Assembly (NCBI GenBank): GCA_013697365.1
Contig: JACCXA010000028.1
Span: forward strand, 1-9,415
DNA from: Chthoniobacterales bacterium
Lineage (GTDB): Bacteria; Verrucomicrobiota; Verrucomicrobiia; Chthoniobacterales; UBA10450
Direction: 5' to 3'
Length of the DNA: 9,415 nucleotides
This document shows positions 1 to 5,616 of this stretch, piece after piece (the first letter of the stretch is position 1; every line of letters starts with the position of its first letter). Made by a program: the position numbers and the translations under genes. Below the pieces are notes generated by a model, which saw nothing but the letters and a program-made list of their open reading frames with translations, searched no databases and was not told the DNA's origin.

Positions 1-333
1 AAAAAGTTCCGTGGAATCTCGCCGGCGTTCGGCTTCGATCGACCACTGACGCCGGATACGCGGATGCAGAATCTGCTCGAGCGCGCGTTTCTTTTCCGGG
101 TCGCCGAAGACTATGGAGCGAAGGAGCGCGCGGTTCAAGTAGCCCTCGGCAGAATAAATCCCGGAGCCGAAGGTTTGCGCGATTAGCCCCTGGACCTCGG
201 CATCGCGATCGGTTAATTCACGCGCAGCTTTGTCGGCATCGAAGAATGTGGCGCTTGCGACGAATTGCCGAAGAGCGTCAGAAAACGCCGATTTTCCTGT
301 AGCAATTCCACCGGTGATTCCGATGACGGGCAT
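1..333 (-). CDS. coaE: Dephospho-CoA kinase, N-terminal part (truncated by window edge)
   Basis: The product would phosphorylate the 3'-hydroxyl of the ribose of dephospho-CoA with ATP, the last step of coenzyme A synthesis in the cytoplasm. The visible 111 residues start at ATG 333-331 and begin MPVIGITGGIATGKS, a Walker A P-loop (residues 5-15) in the usual CoaE position at the extreme N-terminus. FDADKAARELT (about 31-41) matches the family segment that lies next to the substrate site, and LHPRI (89-93) matches the conserved 'HP' element. The family is about 200 residues long, so roughly the second half lies outside the window. The start is 21 bp downstream of the toxin stop, with no convincing ribosome binding site, so the gene may be co-transcribed with the toxin-antitoxin pair. 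The identification is firm; the kinase P-loop is intact. Confidence 0.92.
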   Translation of the reverse strand, partial: MPVIGITGGIATGKSAFSDALRQFVASATFFDADKAARELTDRDAEVQGLIAQTFGSGIYSAEGYLNRALLRSIVFGDPEKKRALEQILHPRIRRQWSIEAERRRDSTELF

Positions 334-354
334 CGTAAACTAACTCGTCGCGCG

Positions 355-657
355 CTATGGCTGTAAACGCTGAAAGATCGCCCGTTCGTCCTGCCGCAAA
401 TCGAGTATCGCTGTAACAAGAACCCGCGTGGCCCGCGGCTCGTAGAAGATTCCGAACGGGAAGGTTTGCATGACCTGGCGACGGATGTTGTCTACATAAA
501 GCGGTGCGATCGCCGGGAACGCACCGATTCGAGTGAGGTAAACGTCGACGATTGTCAGGAACTCGACCCCGAAGCCTTCGCGATATTCTTCGAATCGGTT
601 GAAAATCGCCTGAAGGTCGGCGTCGGCACCGGAGAGAAATTCAACAGGAAGAATCAC
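355..657 (-). CDS. ParE/RelE-superfamily toxin of a type II toxin-antitoxin module
   Basis: This 100-residue protein has the typical length and sequence flow of the RelE/ParE toxin fold: an N-terminal strand (LPVEF), a long helical segment with EEYREGFGVEFLTIVDVYLTRI (22-44), the 'FP' turn (47-48), IRRQVMQTFPFGIFYE (58-73), and the terminal strand VLVTAILDLRQDERA (79-93). ParE members poison DNA gyrase, while RelE members cleave mRNA on the ribosome. The sequence resembles the ParE-like branch more, but the target cannot be decided from sequence. The usual H in the 'vlHlrrd' element is D here (D86), which may or may not affect activity. Translation starts with GTG at 657-655; its GTGA overlaps the antitoxin stop by 4 bp, which implies translational coupling. 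The antitoxin lies directly upstream and coaE 21 bp downstream. Confidence 0.85.
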   Translation of the reverse strand: MILPVEFLSGADADLQAIFNRFEEYREGFGVEFLTIVDVYLTRIGAFPAIAPLYVDNIRRQVMQTFPFGIFYEPRATRVLVTAILDLRQDERAIFQRLQP

Positions 658-875
658 CGTCCGGCGAGAATACGAGCCTTAAGGTCGTTCCAAGCCGTAA
701 TGTCTTCCGGATGCTGCCGATAATGCTCCAGCCGCTGCCGCAAAAGCTGAACGTGATCCTCCCGGGGCAAAAAGCTGCCGGGCTGCGCTGCCAGCTCGCT
801 CCAGAGTTCCCCTGCAAGAGCTAGCTTCTCCTCTGGTGAGAGGCGCTTGAGGTCAGGGATTCTGTCGGCAATCAT
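654..875 (-). CDS. Addiction-module antitoxin (Unstab_antitox family)
   Basis: This 73-residue acidic/helical protein carries the family pattern LSPEEKLALAGELWSEL (12-28), followed by HVQLLRQRLEHYRQHPED (41-58) and a C-terminal AWNDLKARIL (61-70). That is the layout of the short 'addiction module protein' antitoxins (Pfam PF09720), which usually pair with RelE/ParE toxins. It would bind and neutralise the toxin encoded immediately downstream. The module may repress its own promoter, as is known for many type II systems, but no separate DNA-binding fold such as HTH or ribbon-helix-helix is obvious. The start is ATG 875-873; the ribosome binding site is weak. Gene order is canonical, antitoxin before toxin, with a 4-bp overlap. 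The family call is confident; the toxin pairing is inferred from adjacency. Confidence 0.85.
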   Translation of the reverse strand: MIADRIPDLKRLSPEEKLALAGELWSELAAQPGSFLPREDHVQLLRQRLEHYRQHPEDITAWNDLKARILAGR

Positions 876-985
876 TAGATGATCGTCGCCTACTTACACG
901 CAATCCTCAAGAAGTGATATCGCCTGTCGGACTCCAGGCTAACGAGACACGAATTCAACCCGAGACTCCGTTAAGGTCAGAAATC
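876..985. other. 110-bp intergenic region between secretin gene and toxin-antitoxin module
   Basis: This stretch separates the secretin stop (988-986) from the antitoxin start (875) and should hold the toxin-antitoxin promoter if the module has its own. I see no convincing -35/-10 pair and no GC-rich hairpin with a T-run that would end the secretin transcript. Short direct repeats occur (CGAGAC at 943-948 and 961-966; GACTCC at 930-935 and 964-969), but they are too short to call operators. Read-through from the upstream operon is therefore possible. Confidence 0.4.
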
Positions 986-3613
986 CTACTTCTTATACAT
1001 CGGCACCTGCGGAAGCAGCGGAGGTTGCACCACATCTTCGGCGTCTTCCAGTTCTTCGGTCTGATTGACCAACTGTCCGCCCGGATTGACCAGGCGCGCT
1101 GTGACGAAGATGATTAGATTGCGTTTAACATGCTGCTCGGCATTTGAGCGGAATAATCGCCCTAGAAGGGGAATGTCACCGATGATGGGGGTCCGGTCCT
1201 CAGTCTTCTGCACATCTTCGCGCATTAATCCGCCAAGCACGACGGTTTGCCCATCCCACACACTGACACTGGTTGTCACTTTACGGGTGCTGAAGATTGG
1301 TTGGTTGATAACGTTGGGCGTCAGCACGCGATCTGTGCCCGAGGTGCCAGGAATAATTGAGCGTATCGTGCCGGTGATCATTCCCAAAGGATTGAAGATA
1401 TTGGAAGTCGTATCTGACCCAGCAGTGGCTGGCGCGAAGATAGGGCTCCCATAATTAATAAAGCCCTCAAATTCTACGACCTGCGGAACCAGGTTCAAAT
1501 CGATGGTCACTCCATCGGGACCGACGACAGGTTCGACCTCCAGTGTTACGCCGGTGTTCCGTGTTTCGAACGCGGTGGGAGTGGTCGGCGTAACCGGAAT
1601 CGAAGAGGAACCCCCGCTCGTGTTGCCACTTGTATTTCCTACGGTCTGCGGAATTTGCGGCGGCTCAAACTGCGTCGGATAGCGGAATTCACGCACGATT
1701 TCGATCAACGCGCGCTGTCCACTTTTCGTCGTAACTCGGGGCGCCGATAATAAATCCACCCCCTTTTTCTGATTCAACGCACGAATCACAACCTGAAATT
1801 GCGGATCCGTGAAGATACCACCTACCCCAAAAATTCCGGGCGCCAGCGAACTCGCGCCTGGCACGCCGAAAAGTAGCGAATCGATGGCGTTTGCGCTGAT
1901 CGCAAGATTGCCGCTGCGGTTACCACCTGTGACCGGAAATCGGCCGACGGGAGCAAGAACAGGATTTTGCGACGTTCCTATATTCTGCTGAAAAGGAAAA
2001 TCCCCGAGTTGGGTCGCTGGAGAGGTCCCGGAGGTTCCGCCACTACCAAAAACGCGGTCGTTTCCAATGTTGAAATTGCCGAGCAACCAATCGAAGCCAA
2101 GTTCCTTCAGGTTAGTCTGCGTGATCTCGACGAACTTCGCCTCGATCTCGACCTGTTTCGGCCCTGAGACATTTGCCTGCTCTACGATTGCGTCGACGAG
2201 TTCAAGGTTGTCCGGAGTATTACGGACAACGAGCCGACTGCTTTGGGGGAGAAAGTTTGCACTGGAACCCGGGATGGAACTGAAGGGAATGCCTTGGCCT
2301 TCGAGATACTCGCGCGCACCTTCGCGCCGCACGAGCTGCTGCCCGCCAGTCGATTCCTGAGTGTCATTGCCTGTGCCACCACGCCCGGCGCCGGCAGTCG
2401 TCGCGGGTTGGTTTAGCGCCGAGCTACTCCCGCTTAACGTGCTTTGGATAAACCCTGGCGGAACGCGGTATTCCTTTGTGATTAATTCCTGGCTCTGTTC
2501 GCTGAGCGGGATGATCGAAATAGCATACGGCTCCACTTTCACCTTCAATCCAGCCTGACTCGCGATGTAGCGGAGGGCTTCTCCGAGCGGAATCTGATTG
2601 AGCGTGATCGTTATTCGCGCGTCTGAGGGCGAAACGGTTGGCGCCGCTGGGACGGTGGCGGGGGTGACAAGTGTCGGCGTGACTCCTTCGGGCGGCACGG
2701 GAGCTAGCGGATCAAGATTCGATGTCCCCGCGGGGGCGGTGACGGGTTCCAGCGCACGGCCGCCGATGGCATTGAGACGCAAAACGATGTCCACGCCTTT
2801 GCGCCCCTCGGGCGAAGGATCATTCGCGGCTGATTGCTGACGCACGAAATCAATCGCCTCGCGGATGCTTGCGTCGCGGAACTCGATCCGCGGGATGATG
2901 ATGTTATTTAGTTTGTTGGAAATCCGCGCGGTACCGGTCGCCTGGTTGCCTGTGGGATCCGTGAAGCCGCCCAAATTCTGCCCGTACTGGCGCACAGGCC
3001 GCTCCCAGGCTTTTTGCACCTCCCAGACCGAGCGCGCCCGCGTCTCGTTGTAAGCCTCTTCGCCGTAGCGCGTCTTCTGGTTATCGATCTTCTCCTGCCC
3101 GCGCCGTGCGGCGACGTTGTAGGGATCGAGATTCAGAATCTGCTCGTACTTCTTGAAGGCCAGGTCGTAGCGGCCGCTGTTGTAATAACCATCAGCCTCC
3201 GTCAAAAGTTTGCGAACGTCTTCGACCCTGGCGATGAACCCCGGACCCATCGTCCGATTCATCTGCCCTAGCTCCCGGAGACGCGTCAGCAACAAAGCCG
3301 CCTCCCGGCAATTTGGATTGAAAGCGTCGCTGACAATCTCACTGCCGATCGATTCCGCTTCGTTATACTTTCCTTCCTGAACCCTGATCTCGGCCAGCTT
3401 GACGCCGCTTTCGCACAGACCGTCCAGGGCTTCATCACGAGCTTTGCCGCTCGCGACGGCATCCGGCAGATATACAACTGCGGTGCGAAACTCCTGATGG
3501 GCGACCGCGTAATCTTTTCTATGCAACGCAGTTTTGCCGCGCGCGAGCGCCTCCGTGCCCCGGGGCAACGCTGCTTCCCGGCGAGCAATCTCCCGTTCGG
3601 CCAGACGTTCCAC
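986..3613 (-). CDS. TPR-containing outer-membrane secretin (Amuc_1098-like, PilQ position)
   Basis: Secretins form the multimeric outer-membrane channel of type IV pilus and type II secretion machines. In the 875 residues from GTG 3613, residues about 15-180 are helical TPR-like repeats (for example YYNSGRYDLAFKKYEQILNLDP, 143-164). Two short alpha/beta modules follow (about 238-285 and 333-372), separated by a Pro/Thr/Ala-rich linker (287-330). Another N-domain spans about 430-480 and the secretin core about 488-846. The core contains VEIEAKFVEI (488-497), LLSAPRVTTKSGQRA (621-635), VVLGGLM (791-797) and TPIIGDIPLLGRLF (808-821), the standard secretin C-terminal signature. It is the last gene of the operon, 15 bp after the upstream stop if translation starts near 3707. 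The GTG start is almost certainly not native: a signal peptide is encoded in frame just upstream (3614-3703) but lacks a start codon. The family call is firm; assignment as PilQ rests on gene order. Confidence 0.93.
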   Translation of the reverse strand: MERLAEREIARREAALPRGTEALARGKTALHRKDYAVAHQEFRTAVVYLPDAVASGKARDEALDGLCESGVKLAEIRVQEGKYNEAESIGSEIVSDAFNPNCREAALLLTRLRELGQMNRTMGPGFIARVEDVRKLLTEADGYYNSGRYDLAFKKYEQILNLDPYNVAARRGQEKIDNQKTRYGEEAYNETRARSVWEVQKAWERPVRQYGQNLGGFTDPTGNQATGTARISNKLNNIIIPRIEFRDASIREAIDFVRQQSAANDPSPEGRKGVDIVLRLNAIGGRALEPVTAPAGTSNLDPLAPVPPEGVTPTLVTPATVPAAPTVSPSDARITITLNQIPLGEALRYIASQAGLKVKVEPYAISIIPLSEQSQELITKEYRVPPGFIQSTLSGSSSALNQPATTAGAGRGGTGNDTQESTGGQQLVRREGAREYLEGQGIPFSSIPGSSANFLPQSSRLVVRNTPDNLELVDAIVEQANVSGPKQVEIEAKFVEITQTNLKELGFDWLLGNFNIGNDRVFGSGGTSGTSPATQLGDFPFQQNIGTSQNPVLAPVGRFPVTGGNRSGNLAISANAIDSLLFGVPGASSLAPGIFGVGGIFTDPQFQVVIRALNQKKGVDLLSAPRVTTKSGQRALIEIVREFRYPTQFEPPQIPQTVGNTSGNTSGGSSSIPVTPTTPTAFETRNTGVTLEVEPVVGPDGVTIDLNLVPQVVEFEGFINYGSPIFAPATAGSDTTSNIFNPLGMITGTIRSIIPGTSGTDRVLTPNVINQPIFSTRKVTTSVSVWDGQTVVLGGLMREDVQKTEDRTPIIGDIPLLGRLFRSNAEQHVKRNLIIFVTARLVNPGGQLVNQTEELEDAEDVVQPPLLPQVPMYKK

Positions 3614-3707
3614 GTTCTGGGCCGACGCGGGCGGGGCGTAAATGGAGCAGAGCCCGGCGAGCGCTGCGAAGGGAAGCAGGAAGAGAGAACGTGGAGGATT
3701 GGATCAT
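3614..3707 (-). other. Signal-peptide coding segment of the secretin, out of frame with its likely ATG
   Basis: In the secretin frame, positions 3703-3614 encode a near-ideal Sec signal peptide: an Arg near the N-terminus, a hydrophobic core FLLPFAALAGLCSIYA, then PPASAQN, with likely cleavage after ASA. This frame has a TGA at 3706-3704 and no ATG, GTG or TTG before GTG 3613. An ATG sits at 3707-3705, 15 bp after the upstream gene's stop, but one base out of register. Removing one base (for example the A after that ATG) would give a protein beginning MSNPPRS and joining directly to the secretin. The segment therefore looks like a one-base insertion, from a sequencing or assembly error or a true mutation. 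Confidence 0.65.
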
Positions 3708-3722
3708 CGCACAGTATTTCCG

Positions 3723-4664
3723 TTACGGAGCAAGCGGACCTACTTCGATCCGCTCATCAGGTTTCAGCGTGTTGACGATGACCGCTTTATCGGACTGAAC
3801 GTCGAGGAGCTTGTAGCTGATCTCCGTCTGTGGCGGCAATGAAAATTCGCGATCTCGTTTTACCTGGAACTCGCGCCGATCACCCCAGAGATAAACAAAC
3901 GTCGCGACCGATTCCGGCGAAATCATGATCTTCTCTTTCACAAGATTAAATCGTTCCCTGTTATCCTGGTTCTCCAGGGTCAACTCGGAGACGTCCATCT
4001 CGGTCCCGTATTGGTTTGGCGCGCTCTTTTCCTTGAAGTCAACAATCCGGAATTTCGTTCCCCGAATGCCATCGCCCAGCTGGAGAAACTGCGTCGGATC
4101 CTTCAGGTCGCTCGTGTTGATCCCGAAGGTGTCACCGGTGCGCGAGGCGAAAACGAGCCGGAACGGCTCGCGCGTGAACGCTTTCAACTTCAGCTTCGCG
4201 ATAAACGGGGGATGTGAGTTCTTATCCGTCGGGTTCGTCTTCTGCTGCCACTCTTCAAGATTCGCGTAGCCGTCCTTATCCGGGTCCTGCGTCAGGACGT
4301 CCGCATCAGCAATCGGCAGGCTGAATTGATCAAGCCACTCGTTAGGGACCGGGGGATGGACCTCCGTGGTTTGCAAGGTCGCAGGCATTCCGTTCGGTCC
4401 GATGAAATGTTTTTCCGGGACGAAAATGCCGGAGCGGCCTGCAAAGGTCCACTGCGGCACCTGACCCACTTTCCGCATCGCATCCTCCAGGTCAGCCGCT
4501 TTGGCGATGGGAGCCGGCGGCTTCTGCGGACCGGCGGGCTGCAAGCTCGCGAAGTTCGCCGCGAAACCTCCCGCGCTGCGCCAGATAAAAAATGCGCAGA
4601 GGAACAGGAAAAGAATCCCCGCGATCAGAGCGACGCGCTCAAAGTTTTCGCGCGCCCAGGTCAT
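3723..4664 (-). CDS. Single-pass membrane protein, Amuc_1099-like, in PilP position
   Basis: This 313-residue protein has a short cytoplasmic N-terminus and one membrane helix (about 11-28, VALIAGILFLFLCAFFIW), with the rest presumably periplasmic. A Pro/Ala stretch (43-54) follows. Residues 127-139 (DPDKDGYANLEEW) then KTNPTDKNS form a thrombospondin-3/EF-like calcium loop, with acidic side chains at 127, 129, 131 and 137. The C-terminal half is beta-rich and ends YKLLDVQSDKAVIV (284-297) followed by ERIEV, which resembles the HR-type beta modules of PilP and GspC; that is a structural guess. It lies between the PilO-like and secretin genes, where pilP sits in pilMNOPQ operons, so it may link the inner-membrane complex to the secretin. 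Start ATG 4664 has an AGGGCG ribosome site about 8 bases upstream (4677-4672). The length and architecture suit Amuc_1099; its biochemical role is unknown to me. Confidence 0.8.
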   Translation of the reverse strand: MTWARENFERVALIAGILFLFLCAFFIWRSAGGFAANFASLQPAGPQKPPAPIAKAADLEDAMRKVGQVPQWTFAGRSGIFVPEKHFIGPNGMPATLQTTEVHPPVPNEWLDQFSLPIADADVLTQDPDKDGYANLEEWQQKTNPTDKNSHPPFIAKLKLKAFTREPFRLVFASRTGDTFGINTSDLKDPTQFLQLGDGIRGTKFRIVDFKEKSAPNQYGTEMDVSELTLENQDNRERFNLVKEKIMISPESVATFVYLWGDRREFQVKRDREFSLPPQTEISYKLLDVQSDKAVIVNTLKPDERIEVGPLAP

Positions 4665-4695
4665 GTTGCGTCGCCCTGAATGGCTTCTCGCGTTC

Positions 4696-5616
4696 TCAAA
4701 ATGCGAACCTCACCATCTCGATGCGCGCCGAAGTCGTGAGCCGTTCCGTTCCGACAATAAAATTCAACGCGCTGTTACTGGGGCTCGCCGCTGGGGCGAC
4801 AGCTGACGCCAGATTTCCTCCCGGTGCCGCCCCCGCATTCCGCTCCGGACCTTTATCTTTCTCGTTCAAAACGTGCAGCGTTCGCGTAATGAAAAATTGC
4901 TGTTCCGCAGCCGCGACCTGGTTGAGAACACGGCGGGCCGCCCCGGGGTTCGAAATGAATGCCACCTCGATCACAGCACGCTCGAGCAGCTGGAGACCCG
5001 AGGCCGCCGCCGGAGCGTTACGCGCGGCCGCAACTCCGGACGCGCCGGTCGCGGGGGTGGCGGCTGTCACTGGAGTGGCGGTTGCCGTCGCAGGAACGCG
5101 GCGCAAGGAAGAGACCGCATCCACGCGTGCATCGATCATGATGTTTAATAGCAGCTCCACTTGCGCCAGCTGCTGCCCGAGGACCGGCGCCGCGGCATTG
5201 TCCGGCAGAGCGGAGGCGAACTCGTTGAAGCCGAGAAAGAAATTGTCCGGCAACTTCACGCGATTCACCCGCGCCTTCTCGCCGATCGCAGTCACCGCCT
5301 GGCGGAGCCGGGACTGAAACTCGTTCGGCGCCAGCGGCGTCGCCGGAAGGACCCGCGCTTTTAATTGCTCTTTCAGCTTCTCGAGCTGCCCGGCGTAATC
5401 GCCGGCCTGCGCCTTCATCTTTTTCAAATTCGTGTCGTTCGGAAACGGCGTGAGACGTTGCAGGTGGTTCAACTCCGTGGCGTTCTCATCGAAGCGGGCC
5501 CTGACTTGCGCGAAGCTGCTCCTGGCGCTCCAGAGAAAGTAGAGAGCAGCCAGGGTGGCGATTCCGAACACGACCACAAACGTCCCGAGAAACCGATTCT
5601 GTTCGAACCAGTTCAT
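4696..5616 (-). CDS. PilO-like membrane protein, homologue of Amuc_1100
   Basis: This 306-residue protein has an N-terminal membrane helix (about 9-29), a coiled-coil stretch (about 33-88), and two alpha/beta modules. The first spans about 96-173 (FFLGF at 126-130, then the helix LGQQLAQVELLLNIMIDARVDAV). The second spans about 212-252 (IEVAFISNPGAARRVLNQV, FFITRTLHVLNE) and closes with NFIVGTERLTTSARIEMVRF (285-304). Every block has a counterpart in the same order in Amuc_1100 as I recall it: an N-terminal NW before the helix, LGF, a conserved helix, IAF, a second-module strand, and a final VG/MG-E-x5-V/A-x-I/L strand. Amuc_1100 is a Toll-like receptor 2-active surface protein whose structure has been likened to PilO/PilN. 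Ala/Pro/Thr-rich insertions lie at 174-207 and 259-282. The start codon overlaps the pilM-pilN stop as ATGA (5616-5613). The PilO role is inferred from order and topology. Confidence 0.85.
   Translation of the reverse strand: MNWFEQNRFLGTFVVVFGIATLAALYFLWSARSSFAQVRARFDENATELNHLQRLTPFPNDTNLKKMKAQAGDYAGQLEKLKEQLKARVLPATPLAPNEFQSRLRQAVTAIGEKARVNRVKLPDNFFLGFNEFASALPDNAAAPVLGQQLAQVELLLNIMIDARVDAVSSLRRVPATATATPVTAATPATGASGVAAARNAPAAASGLQLLERAVIEVAFISNPGAARRVLNQVAAAEQQFFITRTLHVLNEKDKGPERNAGAAPGGNLASAVAPAASPSNSALNFIVGTERLTTSARIEMVRFAF

Noticed and set aside
939..975. Possible hairpin TAACG...CGTTA after the secretin gene
   Set aside because: Only five base pairs with a loop of over 20 bases and no T-run, so it is not a credible terminator.
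3645..3661. Possible lipobox (LAGLC) in the secretin signal peptide
   Set aside because: The residue before Cys is Leu, whereas lipoprotein signal peptidase needs a small residue there. ASA-Q a few residues later is a better signal peptidase I site.
3519..3707. 62-residue open frame starting at the ATG 3707 (MIQSSTFSLP...)
   Set aside because: After about ten codons it becomes Arg-rich nonsense. It is better explained as the true secretin start followed by a one-base shift than as a separate gene.
4592..5317. 241-residue plus-strand open frame over the Amuc_1100-like gene
   Set aside because: Its composition is low-complexity (Ala/Arg/Ser) and mirrors the Ala/Pro-rich antisense coding strand. 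It has no domain, no ribosome site and conflicts with a well-supported gene.
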